Position numbers and translations under genes: made by a program. Below, piece by piece: positions 17,511 through 26,454 of a stretch of 64,000 nt of DNA. The stretch covers positions 28,577 to 92,576 of the forward strand of contig CAJUIL010000013.1 in the NCBI GenBank assembly GCA_910586225.1. The letters run 5' to 3'. The notes below the pieces were generated by a model that was given only the letters and a program-made list of their open reading frames with translations, was not told where the DNA came from and searched no databases. The stretch is from an uncultured Eubacterium sp. (GTDB lineage Bacteria > Bacillota > Clostridia > Lachnospirales > Lachnospiraceae). Position 1 is the first letter of the stretch, and each line of letters begins with the position of its first letter.

Positions 17511-18308
17511 CTATGCGCAGATCATCTGCGACGCCTCGCTGCGTCTGGCGACATAGATCGGAAAATCATCTCCTTTATAAGGGTTCTCCCCCATCGACAC
17601 TTCCAGCCGCACCGTCTCATAGGCAAGCTCCGCAAAATTGTTTTCCTGGCTCAGATGTCCCAACACGACCGCCTTGAACCGGTCGTGCAAAAGCCGCCCT
17701 AAAAGCTGGCCGGACAACACATTGGACAAATGTCCTCTGTCACCTAAAATACGCTGCTTGAGCGGATATGGATAGCTGCCTGTCTGGAGCATACGTACGT
17801 CGTGATTTGCTTCCAGCAGCAAAATATCCAAATCCTGTAAAAGCTCTACCAACGACTCGTCATAAGTACCGAGGTCCGTAATGACCCCGATTTTCTGATG
17901 CTCCGTTTTCATCAGATAAGCAACCGGATCCGCTGCGTCATGTGAAATGGAGATCGGATGCACGGTCATATCCCCGATCTGAAATTCCTCTCCGGGCCGT
18001 ATCGGATGCAGCAGGGAGTCGTCAATCTTGCCGACGGATCTTACCGCGCGTACTGCGTCAAGCGTCCCCTGCGTACCGTAGATCGGCAATCCATAACGCC
18101 TGGCCAGTACGCCAAGCCCTGCGATGTGGTCGATATGCTCATGCGTGACAAGGATTGCCTCCATCTCGCTTGTTTTTAATCCGACTGAATTTAATCCGGT
18201 TTCAATCCGCTTCCCACTGATCCCAGCGTCCACCAGCAGATGAGAACCGTCTGTTCCGACGCAGATACAATTCCCGCTGCTGCCGCTGGCAATACTACAT
18301 AGTTCCAT
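17511..18308 (-). CDS. MBL-fold hydrolase, WalJ/YycJ type
   Basis: This 265-residue metallo-beta-lactamase-fold protein opens with CSIASGSSGNC and has the metal motif HEHIDH in VTHEHIDHIAGL, plus later His ligands (SISHD, LGHLSQ). Sequence and length fit the YycJ/WalJ group, thought to act as a nuclease-type exoenzyme linked to DNA replication or cell wall control. Here it lies away from walRK, directly after the coaE-ftsA-like gene with two bases between, and before the ACT gene. Confidence 0.85.
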   Translation of the reverse strand: MELCSIASGSSGNCICVGTDGSHLLVDAGISGKRIETGLNSVGLKTSEMEAILVTHEHIDHIAGLGVLARRYGLPIYGTQGTLDAVRAVRSVGKIDDSLLHPIRPGEEFQIGDMTVHPISISHDAADPVAYLMKTEHQKIGVITDLGTYDESLVELLQDLDILLLEANHDVRMLQTGSYPYPLKQRILGDRGHLSNVLSGQLLGRLLHDRFKAVVLGHLSQENNFAELAYETVRLEVSMGENPYKGDDFPIYVARRSEASQMICA

Positions 18309-18310
18309 CG

Positions 18311-21300
18311 TTAATTGTCCTTCCAGTAAATGTCAATCTTATCTCCCAGCCGGAGCACCTGCGTATACTGCGCCTCCTCGCCGTTGACCTGCGTGACGAG
18401 CATACGCCCGCGGGACTGTGACAGATCAAACAGAATATGATCAAAAATATCTACAAAAATATATTCCTTTTTATTTTTCAATTCGATCGTCTCGCCGTTT
18501 ACTACAACCTGAAACGGCTGCTCCTGTGGCTGTTCCTCCTTCTGCGCTGACGCATCTGACGCTTCGTCCATAGCCGCTGTATCCGTATCGGACGCAGCTT
18601 CCTGCGCGGACGTTTGAGAACCATATAGCGCTGCCGCAGAAGAAGGACCGGTAAACACCGGGCCGGACGCCGCTGCTGCCTGTCCGGACGCTGTCGCCAG
18701 CGTTTCCTTTACCACATCCAGCAAAACCTCTGCGTTGGCAGGCGGTGTCATAGCCTCAGCAGTATCTCCGGCTTGCGGCGCTGCATCTGGTACTGCAGCC
18801 GATGCCTGCGAAGCGGTATTCTGCGTGGTATCCGGCGCTGTTTCCTGCCGTTTTTCATCCTGCACGACCGCACTTTGCTTCGTTTCCGGTACCTCTGCAG
18901 CCTGCGGCGCTGTGACCTGGGCCGAACGCCGTACCTTCGCAGCTGCGTTTGCAGCTGTATTCAGAAGCTCTGCAGCCGGCGACGTGTGATGCCCCTCTGC
19001 GGACACTCGCTGTGGCTGTGCAGCCGCTTCCGTACGCGCACCCGGCGCTTTGGCGTTCACTCCTGACTGGCTGCTTGGCAAAAGCGGTACCTTCGTCTGG
19101 CCTGGCAGCAAAGGAACAGCGGATGCCTCCTCCTTTGGAGCTTCCTGTCGCTCTGCCGGCTGCGGCAGGCGCTTCGGCGGCGCGTCCGGATATACGTCCT
19201 GCGGTGTGGAGCGGTAAGTGATTACCTTCCAGTCAACACTGAAATTTTCGTACACAAGCGCCTGCAGATCCTCCACACGGTTATTGACTAAAATGTCCGC
19301 GTCCATATCCAGCTCTACATCCATAAACTCCGCCAGCTGCGCGACCGTATAAAAGCTTCTCGTTACAATCGCATCGTGTTCTTGGATCTCATACGTCGGC
19401 GGCTCCAGCACTCCATTGACCTCTACATAACGCGGACAGGTAATGATCTTGCCATTGACCTCAAACGTGATCGTAGAGCTTCGGTATTCCTCCAGCTGTC
19501 CGACCAGATAGTGCGCCTCCCTGCCTGCCGTCGACGGCTCGATCGTGATCTCACAGTTCGGCTCGATCGGTGTATTGATAGAAGCTGGACGGTCGTTCAT
19601 GCGGATGATCGCAGCTTCTCCAGCGTCGCCCCTTACAATGCGCGGCCTGCCGTTAACGGTAAAGTTGATCTCCCGCCCGCGCTTCGGGAAGAGCTGGTCA
19701 TTCGGAAATCCTGCCTGGATAGCCGCGTCCACAATGGTCAGCTTGTTGTTGTCATACAGCTTTAACCGTTCTCCGTTAAAGCGTACCATAATAAAGTTGT
19801 TTTTCTGCTCATAATAATTTAAGCAAATACCGACCGGCGTAACGATCAGAGGGTCTTTCACAATATCCTCCTGTAAAAACTTAACCTCTTTAAGCACCTC
19901 CTCGCCACGCAGCGCCACACGCTCCTGCGGCAGCTCCAGCTTTTTCGCAAGCATTTCGTCAAAGCCGTGCACCTTTCCGCCGCCGCCTACGATAAACGTC
20001 GCGCTCACGCTCTGGTCACCGTTTAATTCCTTGATTTTTTCAGCTACATCAGTAGTCATTTTATCGACCAGAGGCTCGGTCAGCTTCCATACCTCCTCGG
20101 CCTTGATCGTATGCTTTAAGCTCATAATATCTTCAAATTCGATCTCCCCGTCTACCGCAGACGCCAGCTTGATATGCTCCGCCATCTTAAAGTCCACAAG
20201 ATAGTGCTGCACGATCAATTCCGTCAGCTCATCCCCGGCAAACGGGATCATACCGTATGCGATAATGCTGCCGTCCCTTGTCAGCGAAATATCCGACGTG
20301 CCCGCGCCCACATCGACCAGCGCAATATTCAGCATCCGGAAATTTTCCGGAATCGCCACATCGATCGCGGCAATCGGCTCCAGCGTCATATTCGCTACCG
20401 TAAGGCCCGCAAATCCAACCGCCATATACAAGCCGTCCACTACATCCTCCGGCAGGAATGTCACGATGATCTTCGCTGAAATCTTGTCCGCTTTATGGCT
20501 TTCCAGATTAGAAAAAATCTCATCGTTGATATAATATTTCATAACGGAATAACCGACACAGTAAAATTTATATTTCGTATCGTTTGCTTCCTTTAATTCC
20601 TGCGCCGCCTTATCCACGCCCAGAAGCTCCAATGTATGGATATGCTCGCCCGTTACGACCGTTTCTTCTGTAAATTCATACTCCACAAACGTCGTCACAG
20701 TCTTTAACACACGTCCGGCAGCCGCAATACATACCTCGGTCAGCTCTTGTCCAATCTGGTCCTCCAGCTTTTCTTTAATGACCGAAATAGTCCGCCCGAC
20801 ACGGCCGATATCGTGGATCTGCCCGTCCAGCATAGCTCTCGTCTCATGCTCCATGGCGTGCTGCGCCACAACAATAAATTCCTTGTCTTGTTTATATCCT
20901 ACCGTACCTACTACGTTGCGCGTACCGATATCCAGCCCGAATACGTATTGCAGCTCCTCCTCCTTTTGTGCGTCCCTCTGTCCGAGTGCTCTTTCCATAC
21001 TTCTGTCTCCTTTATCATTCAAAAGCTGCGCCAGCTGCAAATAAACCTGCGCGATCGGCCCGTTGTTATCAATAACCACCTGACAGTGCCTGCGGTATTC
21101 CCCTTCGGAAAGCTGCGCCGCAAATATCTGCTCAATTTTTTCATCCGAATAACCACGGTTTTCTATTAGACGCTGCCTGCGGTTTTCCGGTGTCACATAC
21201 ACATACCACAGCTCGTCGCATATCTGCCCGTAGCCGTCCTCGATCAGCAGAGCCGCCTCCAGCACGACATAATCTGTCGAACCGCTCCGACGCTCTTTTT

Positions 21301-21604
21301 CGACTTCTTTTAAAATATATTCCTTCACCGCGGGATGTACAATGCTGTTTAACCGTTCCCGTTTTTCCTCATCCGCAAAAATGATCTCCGCCAAGCGCTG
21401 TCTGTTAAATCTGCCATTATGAAGCCATATTTTCTCCTGCGCAAATTCCTTCTGCAGCCTGACATAACAGTCATAGCCCGGCTCCATAATATCATGGGCA
21501 ACCTCGTCCGCGACAAGCGTCCTGACCCTGTAATTTTTTCTCAGATAGGCAAGTATCGTGGACTTTCCGGCCCCGACGCCGCCCGTAATACCAATAAATT
21601 TCAT
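18311..21604 (-). CDS. coaE: dephospho-CoA kinase fused in frame to an FtsA/PilM-like ATPase
   Basis: One uninterrupted frame of 1097 codons. Residues 1-202 are a complete dephospho-CoA kinase (P-loop GITGGVGAGKST, VADEVAH, VVLEAALLIE), the last step of CoA synthesis. Residues 203-800 form an actin-like ATPase domain of the FtsA type (GLDIGTRN at 223-230, LVDVGAGTSDIS, VGGGGKVHGFDEML) followed by beta-rich segments. Residues about 800-1028 are a Pro/Ala/Gln/Ser-rich linker, and the last 70 form a compact domain. No FtsA-type membrane helix is seen at the C-terminus. At the junction an ATG (20998) is preceded by AAAGGAG eight bases upstream, so the FtsA-like part can also be made separately. 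Fusion, or two genes with a lost stop codon, are both possible. Confidence 0.85.
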   Translation of the reverse strand: MKFIGITGGVGAGKSTILAYLRKNYRVRTLVADEVAHDIMEPGYDCYVRLQKEFAQEKIWLHNGRFNRQRLAEIIFADEEKRERLNSIVHPAVKEYILKEVEKERRSGSTDYVVLEAALLIEDGYGQICDELWYVYVTPENRRQRLIENRGYSDEKIEQIFAAQLSEGEYRRHCQVVIDNNGPIAQVYLQLAQLLNDKGDRSMERALGQRDAQKEEELQYVFGLDIGTRNVVGTVGYKQDKEFIVVAQHAMEHETRAMLDGQIHDIGRVGRTISVIKEKLEDQIGQELTEVCIAAAGRVLKTVTTFVEYEFTEETVVTGEHIHTLELLGVDKAAQELKEANDTKYKFYCVGYSVMKYYINDEIFSNLESHKADKISAKIIVTFLPEDVVDGLYMAVGFAGLTVANMTLEPIAAIDVAIPENFRMLNIALVDVGAGTSDISLTRDGSIIAYGMIPFAGDELTELIVQHYLVDFKMAEHIKLASAVDGEIEFEDIMSLKHTIKAEEVWKLTEPLVDKMTTDVAEKIKELNGDQSVSATFIVGGGGKVHGFDEMLAKKLELPQERVALRGEEVLKEVKFLQEDIVKDPLIVTPVGICLNYYEQKNNFIMVRFNGERLKLYDNNKLTIVDAAIQAGFPNDQLFPKRGREINFTVNGRPRIVRGDAGEAAIIRMNDRPASINTPIEPNCEITIEPSTAGREAHYLVGQLEEYRSSTITFEVNGKIITCPRYVEVNGVLEPPTYEIQEHDAIVTRSFYTVAQLAEFMDVELDMDADILVNNRVEDLQALVYENFSVDWKVITYRSTPQDVYPDAPPKRLPQPAERQEAPKEEASAVPLLPGQTKVPLLPSSQSGVNAKAPGARTEAAAQPQRVSAEGHHTSPAAELLNTAANAAAKVRRSAQVTAPQAAEVPETKQSAVVQDEKRQETAPDTTQNTASQASAAVPDAAPQAGDTAEAMTPPANAEVLLDVVKETLATASGQAAAASGPVFTGPSSAAALYGSQTSAQEAASDTDTAAMDEASDASAQKEEQPQEQPFQVVVNGETIELKNKKEYIFVDIFDHILFDLSQSRGRMLVTQVNGEEAQYTQVLRLGDKIDIYWKDN
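20998..21013 (-). promoter_or_regulatory. internal ribosome site and ATG at the coaE/ftsA-like junction
   Basis: AAAGGAG at 21013-21007 lies eight bases before an in-frame ATG at 20998-20996 (codon 203). This is a strong start for an 895-residue FtsA-like protein inside the fused frame. Confidence 0.65.
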
Positions 21605-21666
21605 TCCGCTCTCCCTGACCGTTTCTTCCTGATTTCTTGCCGCAGCAGCTTAATCCCCGCAGCAAT

Positions 21667-24369
21667 TTATTTTGCTTCATACCAGTCTGTACCGGAATGC
21701 ATATCGATTTCCAGGGCGACAGCCAAATCCGCCGCGTGGTGCATCTCTTCTTTTAAAATTTCCGATACCTGCCCGATTTCTTCTTTATAAGTCTCCACGA
21801 GAAGCTCATCGTGCACCTGCAGGATCAGCCTGGATCTCAGCCCTTTTTCCAACAGTCTGTCGTGCACCCGGTTCATCGCGATTTTAATAATATCCGCGGC
21901 CGTACCCTGGATCGGTGAGTTCATCGCCACCCGCTCCCCGAACGAACGCTGCATAAAATTGCCCGATTTTAATTCCGGCACCGGACGAATACGCCCGAAC
22001 ATCGAAACGACTTTTCCAGTATCCTTAGCTTCCTTCACCATTTTATCCAGAAAAGCCTTGACACCCGGATACGTCTGAAAATACTGTTCAATATAATCCT
22101 GCGCTTCCTTCCGCGTAATGCTTAAGTCTTGGCTCAGCCCAAATGAGCTGATACCATACACGATCCCGAAATTGACCGCCTTCGCGTTTCTGCGCTGGAG
22201 ATCCGTCACCTCGTCAAACGGGATATGGAACACCTGCGACGCCGTCATACGATGGATATCCTGCGCCTCCTGATAAGCTTTGATCAGATTTTCATCCGCG
22301 GACATATGCGCCAGCACGCGCAGCTCGATCTGCGAATAATCTGCATCCAGGAACACGCACCCCTCCCGCGGCAAAAACACCTTGCGTATCAGCCTGCCAA
22401 GCTCCATCCGGATCGGGATATTCTGCAAATTCGGCTCCGCGCTGCTAAGCCGCCCGGTCGCCGTGATCGTCTGATGGAACGTCGTATGGATCCGTCCGTC
22501 CGGTGCGATAAACGCCGCCAGCCCGTCCGCATACGTCGACTTCAGCTTCGCCAGCTGGCGGTACTCCAATACCTGCGCCACAAACGGATATTCCGGCGCC
22601 AGCTTGTCCAGCACGTCAGCCGCCGTGGAATATCCCGTTTTTGTCTTTTTCCCATAAGGCATTTTCAGCTTTTCAAACAAGATTACGCCAAGCTGCTTCG
22701 GAGAATTGATATTAAACGTTTCCCCAGCGCCCTCATAAATCAGCTGCTCCAGCTCCCCAATACGCTCCTGCAGCTTTTCTCCGTACTCCTTCAGCGCCTC
22801 CGCTTCAATGCGGATGCCTTCCTTTTCCATATCAGACAGCGTATAGACAAGCGGCATTTCAATCTCACAAAACAGCTCGCGCATACCGGATTCTTCCAGC
22901 CTGTCCATCAAAATATCCGCCGCCTGGTATGCCGTATATGCCGGATAGCAGACTGCCTCCAAAAACTGCTGCGGCTGTTCCAAGGAAGCCTGCACATAAG
23001 ACAGCTTTCCGATCAAATCCGCCCTGGACGGAAACATCTGGCCCAGATAATCCTTCGCGATATCCTCGTACGGATATTCGTTTTTCAAAGGATTTAACAA
23101 ATACGCCGCGATCGTAACGTCAAACAACTGCTTCTGCGCCGGAATATCAACAAATTTCAGCGCGTGCTTGATCGAAAAAGCCGCCATGCGGCAGCCGGAA
23201 GTAAGCAGCTGCGCAAACTGGCTGCGCAATTCATTTTCTGTAAGCATATCTTCCGTAAGCTTATTTTGCTGCGAAGCCTCTGCTGCTCCCGCCCCGCTTT
23301 GCGAACCGCTGCAAGCGATATAATATATTTCCTTTTCCGAAACCGCTGCCGCAAGTCCCAAAACGCGGCCTTTTTCCTCCACCAGCTGCACCGCGCCCTT
23401 TTCTGACTGCCGCAGCCTTTTTAAGATCTGCTCCGCCTGCGCGGCACCAGTGATTTTTTGAAAATATTCCGTAACCGGGCTTTGCTTTACGATATCTCCT
23501 TGCTCATGAAAGCGCGCAAGCATATTTTTAAATTCCAGACGCTTGCAAAGCTCATAAGCCTCTGGCGTGTACAGGCTCGTGAGCCTTGCTTTTTCAATAT
23601 CATGATCGATCTGCGCGTTCGTTTCGATCGTCACAAGCTTTTTTGAAAACTGCGCCTTCTCATAATTTTCGCGAAACGACTCCCGTACCTTGGACTTTGG
23701 CATCTCGTCAATATGCGCATACGCGTTTTCAATGCTGCCGTACTGGCTGATCATTTTTACCGCTGTCTTTTCGCCGATCCCAGGCACGCCCGGCACATTG
23801 TCCGAAGTATCGCCCATCAGCGCCTTAACGTCAATAAATTCCGTCGGTGTCACATGGTATTTTTCCATCACCTGCTCAGCAAGGTAATCCTCCACCTCGG
23901 TTCCGGTCCTTTTCGTCTTTGGTATCCGGATCTTGATCCGCTCTGACGCAAGCTGCAGCAGATCCCGGTCGCCCGATACGACTGAAACAAGCATCCCCTG
24001 CGCTTCTGCACGTTTTGCAAGCGTTCCAAGCAGATCGTCAGCCTCATACCCAGCCTTTTCCACGACCACAACGCCCATCGCCCGCAGCATTTCCTTCATC
24101 ACCGGCACCTGCTGGCGCAGCTCTTCCGCCATTGGCTTTCTCGTCCCCTTGTAATCGGCGTACATCTGGTGACGGAACGTCGGCGCACTCACATCAAACG
24201 CAACCGTCAGATAATCCGGATGCTCTTCCTCCAGTATACGGAATAAAATATTCAAAAATCCATAAACCGCATTCGTATGCAGCCCCTCGGAATTGGACAA
24301 GTCCGGAATACCGAAAAAGGCTCTGTTTAAAATACTATGTCCATCGATTAAAACCAGCTTTTCGCTCAT
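21667..24369 (-). CDS. polA: DNA polymerase I
   Basis: At 900 residues this is a full-length PolA. Residues 1-290 form the 5' nuclease (LVLIDGHSILNRAFFG, GDRDLLQL, GDTSDNVPGVPGIGEKTA). The middle domain (about 300-490) has the 3'-5' exonuclease fold but no DxE at the place of motif I (AAFSIKHALKF), so proofreading is probably absent, as in Bacillus PolA. The polymerase domain shows motif A (DADYSQIELRVLAH), motif B (RRNAKAVNFGIVYGIS) and motif C (QVHDELLVE). AAAGGAG precedes the ATG. It lies between the thioesterase and coaE genes; polA-coaE neighbourhood is common in Firmicutes. Confidence 0.96.
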   Translation of the reverse strand: MSEKLVLIDGHSILNRAFFGIPDLSNSEGLHTNAVYGFLNILFRILEEEHPDYLTVAFDVSAPTFRHQMYADYKGTRKPMAEELRQQVPVMKEMLRAMGVVVVEKAGYEADDLLGTLAKRAEAQGMLVSVVSGDRDLLQLASERIKIRIPKTKRTGTEVEDYLAEQVMEKYHVTPTEFIDVKALMGDTSDNVPGVPGIGEKTAVKMISQYGSIENAYAHIDEMPKSKVRESFRENYEKAQFSKKLVTIETNAQIDHDIEKARLTSLYTPEAYELCKRLEFKNMLARFHEQGDIVKQSPVTEYFQKITGAAQAEQILKRLRQSEKGAVQLVEEKGRVLGLAAAVSEKEIYYIACSGSQSGAGAAEASQQNKLTEDMLTENELRSQFAQLLTSGCRMAAFSIKHALKFVDIPAQKQLFDVTIAAYLLNPLKNEYPYEDIAKDYLGQMFPSRADLIGKLSYVQASLEQPQQFLEAVCYPAYTAYQAADILMDRLEESGMRELFCEIEMPLVYTLSDMEKEGIRIEAEALKEYGEKLQERIGELEQLIYEGAGETFNINSPKQLGVILFEKLKMPYGKKTKTGYSTAADVLDKLAPEYPFVAQVLEYRQLAKLKSTYADGLAAFIAPDGRIHTTFHQTITATGRLSSAEPNLQNIPIRMELGRLIRKVFLPREGCVFLDADYSQIELRVLAHMSADENLIKAYQEAQDIHRMTASQVFHIPFDEVTDLQRRNAKAVNFGIVYGISSFGLSQDLSITRKEAQDYIEQYFQTYPGVKAFLDKMVKEAKDTGKVVSMFGRIRPVPELKSGNFMQRSFGERVAMNSPIQGTAADIIKIAMNRVHDRLLEKGLRSRLILQVHDELLVETYKEEIGQVSEILKEEMHHAADLAVALEIDMHSGTDWYEAK

Positions 24370-24380
24370 GGGCAGCTCCT

Positions 24381-24866
24381 TTATTCTATAATTTCTTCCC
24401 CGTCCTCATCATAAAGAGTAAAGAACCTTGTGTCAATCTCAGGATAAGAACGTTTTAAGGAAATCGGCTTTCCGCTGTGGCTTAAGAAACAATGCTCGCT
24501 TTGCGCGACCGCACGCAGCTCTCCGGTTTCCTTATCTGTCATACGGTAGACAACCCTCATTTTCACACTATTATAATCCACCATACGCGCTTCGATCACA
24601 ACTGTATCACGAAAATGCACCATGCTCTTATATTCGCATTTGACAGAAAGCACCGGACTGATAATCTCTGCTTCCTCCATTGCCTTATAGCTAAAGCCCA
24701 TTTGATCCATTAAGTCCATTCTGGCTTCTTCCATCCATCTGATGAAGTTGGAATGATGAATGATCCCCATTTGGTCGGTTTCGTAGTATTGGGCTACGTG
24801 CTCGTATGGGCGGATTTTGATTTTTTCTCCTGTGTATGGTTTAATTCTGGTGTCTTTTACTGACAT
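24381..24866 (-). CDS. hotdog-fold acyl-CoA thioesterase (YbgC/FadM type)
   Basis: About 161 residues from ATG 24866, preceded by AGGAAGGTGA. The motif YYETDQMGIIHHSNFIRWME contains the catalytic Asp of the 4HBT/YbgC class. These enzymes hydrolyse acyl-CoA or acyl-ACP thioesters in the cytoplasm; specificity cannot be read. It is the first gene of the minus-strand polA transcript and has a good promoter 55-80 bases upstream. Confidence 0.85.
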   Translation of the reverse strand: MSVKDTRIKPYTGEKIKIRPYEHVAQYYETDQMGIIHHSNFIRWMEEARMDLMDQMGFSYKAMEEAEIISPVLSVKCEYKSMVHFRDTVVIEARMVDYNSVKMRVVYRMTDKETGELRAVAQSEHCFLSHSGKPISLKRSYPEIDTRFFTLYDEDGEEIIE

Positions 24867-24919
24867 ACAATCACCTTCCTGAACTTGTATTGTTTGCAAT
24901 ATTTTTGTACATAACTGTT

Positions 24920-24948
24920 ATTATGCCACAGTAAGTGCGCAATTTCAA
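24920..24948 (-). promoter_or_regulatory. promoter of the thioesterase-polA operon
   Basis: TTGAAA (24948-24943), 17-base spacer, CATAAT (24925-24920) on the minus strand, in front of the thioesterase gene. Confidence 0.6.
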
Positions 24949-24976
24949 GATGAAAGACAATATAAGAAAAAAAGAA

Positions 24977-25045
24977 GTAACAGTTCAGGCAGGTCTTTGC
25001 ATCCTGCTGCAAAAACCGGAACTACATGATTCATGAGTGTAAATT
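24977..25045. repeat. partial copy of the MITE-like repeat
   Basis: This copy starts GTAACAGTTCAGGCAGGTCTT and matches the reverse complement of the right half of the element at 6720-6852, with several substitutions. The opposite terminal repeat is missing, so it is a truncated or half copy. It lies between the divergent promoters of the polA operon and the HipA-like gene. Confidence 0.7.
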
Positions 25046-25073
25046 TCTCCAGAATAAACAGTCTGGATATAAT

Positions 25074-25101
25074 TGAAAAGAATCTGAGCGTATGGTAATA
25101 T
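25074..25101 (+). promoter_or_regulatory. possible promoter of the HipA-like operon
   Basis: TTGAAA (25074-25079) and TAATAT (25096-25101) with a 16-base spacer, 35 bases before the start codon. Confidence 0.4.
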
Positions 25102-25135
25102 GGAGAAAAGAAAAGGAAAAATGAGGTGGTAAATA

Positions 25136-26080
25136 GTGCACATGGTTGATTTTAACCATTATGAGCAAAATCAGAGGATGTATGGCGGTACAGCTGGAAG
25201 AAAGATAGGTATCGTTTATAAAGAGAAGAACTATCTTCTGAAATTTCCGGGAAATTTGAAAGAGCAGCAGATGAAAAATATACAGCTCAGCTACTCCAAC
25301 AGCCCCGTCTGTGAATATATCGGTTCACAAATATACAAGCTTCTAGGATTTTCGGTGCATGATACTGTGTTAGGTTTCAGAAATAAAAAGACGGTTGTGG
25401 CATGTGGTGATTTTTTGGCAGATGGCGACAGGCTTTATGAATTTGACAAAATAAAGGTAACTTTCGATCCGCCGTTTTTAGACTCCAAAGGGAATGAAAC
25501 AAACGGCACTGGACTGGATTTGTATGAAATACTGATGACGATACAGGAACACCCATTCTTAAAAGATGTAAACGGCGTGCAGGAACATTTCTGGAATATG
25601 TTCGTAGTAGATGCGCTGATTGGAAATACTGATCGGAATAACAGTAATTGGGGCATTATTATCAGGGAGAGTGGCACAAAGGAACTAGCACCCGTTTATG
25701 ATAATGGAAACTGCCTGAACTCAAAATGGGATAATGAAAAAATGCTGGCGGTTTTATCGGATGAAAAACGACTCATGGCAGAGTCTTTTTCAGCGAGAAG
25801 ATGTATCTTTGAATTGGATGGCAAAAGGCTGAATCCGTACCATCTGATTGAGCGTATGGAATATGAGGACTGCAATCAGGTGTTGAAAAAAATTGTACCC
25901 AAAATGGCAGGGTCATTGTCAAACATTGAAAAATTGATTTCCGAGATTCCTGTGCTGACTGATCTACAAAAGAAATTTTATCTGGCGCTTATGAAAGCGC
26001 GGTATGAGAACGTATTTCAGCCAGTGTATCAGAAGATCAAGGAGCAACAGAAACTAGAGGGAATACAACAGGATACTTAA
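25136..26080 (+). CDS. HipA/CtkA-like Ser/Thr kinase
   Basis: This 314-residue protein has a HipA-type kinase fold. The N-terminal lobe has the nucleotide-contacting KNYLLKFPG and a serine-rich NIQLSYSNSPVCEYIGSQIY. The catalytic loop is GNTDRNNSNWG and the metal-binding segment is APVYDNGNCL. It resembles the CtkA/small HipA subgroup lacking the N-terminal HipA_N domain. HipA-type kinases phosphorylate translation factors or tRNA synthetases and are usually toxins with an antitoxin; here no HipB-like HTH gene precedes it. Instead a 71-residue gene follows at 24 bases. GTG at 25136 is best placed behind GAGGTGG; an ATG at 25142 is the alternative. Confidence 0.75.
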   Translation: MHMVDFNHYEQNQRMYGGTAGRKIGIVYKEKNYLLKFPGNLKEQQMKNIQLSYSNSPVCEYIGSQIYKLLGFSVHDTVLGFRNKKTVVACGDFLADGDRLYEFDKIKVTFDPPFLDSKGNETNGTGLDLYEILMTIQEHPFLKDVNGVQEHFWNMFVVDALIGNTDRNNSNWGIIIRESGTKELAPVYDNGNCLNSKWDNEKMLAVLSDEKRLMAESFSARRCIFELDGKRLNPYHLIERMEYEDCNQVLKKIVPKMAGSLSNIEKLISEIPVLTDLQKKFYLALMKARYENVFQPVYQKIKEQQKLEGIQQDT

Positions 26081-26103
26081 ACATAGAAAGAAGGTGCAGA
26101 TAA

Positions 26104-26319
26104 ATGTTCATTGACGAGACGATAGATTTGCCAGATTATTTACCAGAAAGGCTTCAGAGCGACTTTCTGGAACTGAGGAAATATTATGATGCGGACGACT
26201 GGTTCAACTTTGACATTTTTTTTGAGGGAGTTGAGGCAACCGTCAAAGGATATTATCTGGCTGGAAAAATCAGCCGGGAGGATTTGAACTGTATTTTTCG
26301 AAAATATGGAATTATGTAG
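26104..26319 (+). CDS. small acidic protein, putative partner of the HipA-like kinase
   Basis: This 71-residue acidic protein (MFIDETIDLPDYLPERLQSD...) is probably all helical, with no HTH, signal or metal motif. AGAAGGTG precedes the ATG. It follows the HipA-like kinase in the same transcript by 24 bases. I do not recognise the family; position and size suggest an antitoxin or regulatory subunit, but that is inference only. Confidence 0.6.
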   Translation: MFIDETIDLPDYLPERLQSDFLELRKYYDADDWFNFDIFFEGVEATVKGYYLAGKISREDLNCIFRKYGIM

Positions 26320-26354
26320 CTTGCATTTAGACGCACAATAATATCTATTTTTAA

Positions 26355-26383
26355 TAACAGTAAGTAATAATTTGTGCTATACT
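26355..26383 (+). promoter_or_regulatory. promoter of the divergent terD/AIM24 operon
   Basis: An extended -10 TGCTATACT (TATACT at 26378-26383) with only a weak -35 (TAACAG, 26355-26360), about 70 bases before the start at 26455. Confidence 0.4.
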
Positions 26384-26454
26384 AAGCAACAAAGCAACAT
26401 TCGTATCAATCGATAACAAAACCGGATATTCTGAAACAACGATCAGGAGGCCAT

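Noticed and set aside
18311..21604. Reading the frame as a canonical FtsA.
   Set aside because: The C-terminus has no amphipathic membrane helix, the protein is far longer than FtsA, and the ftsZ gene is not adjacent; it is an FtsA/PilM-like ATPase of uncertain role.
22225..23097. 290-codon plus-strand open frame opposite polA.
   Set aside because: Lies wholly antisense to the conserved polymerase, with Arg/His/Gln-rich composition typical of a shadow frame and no ribosome site.
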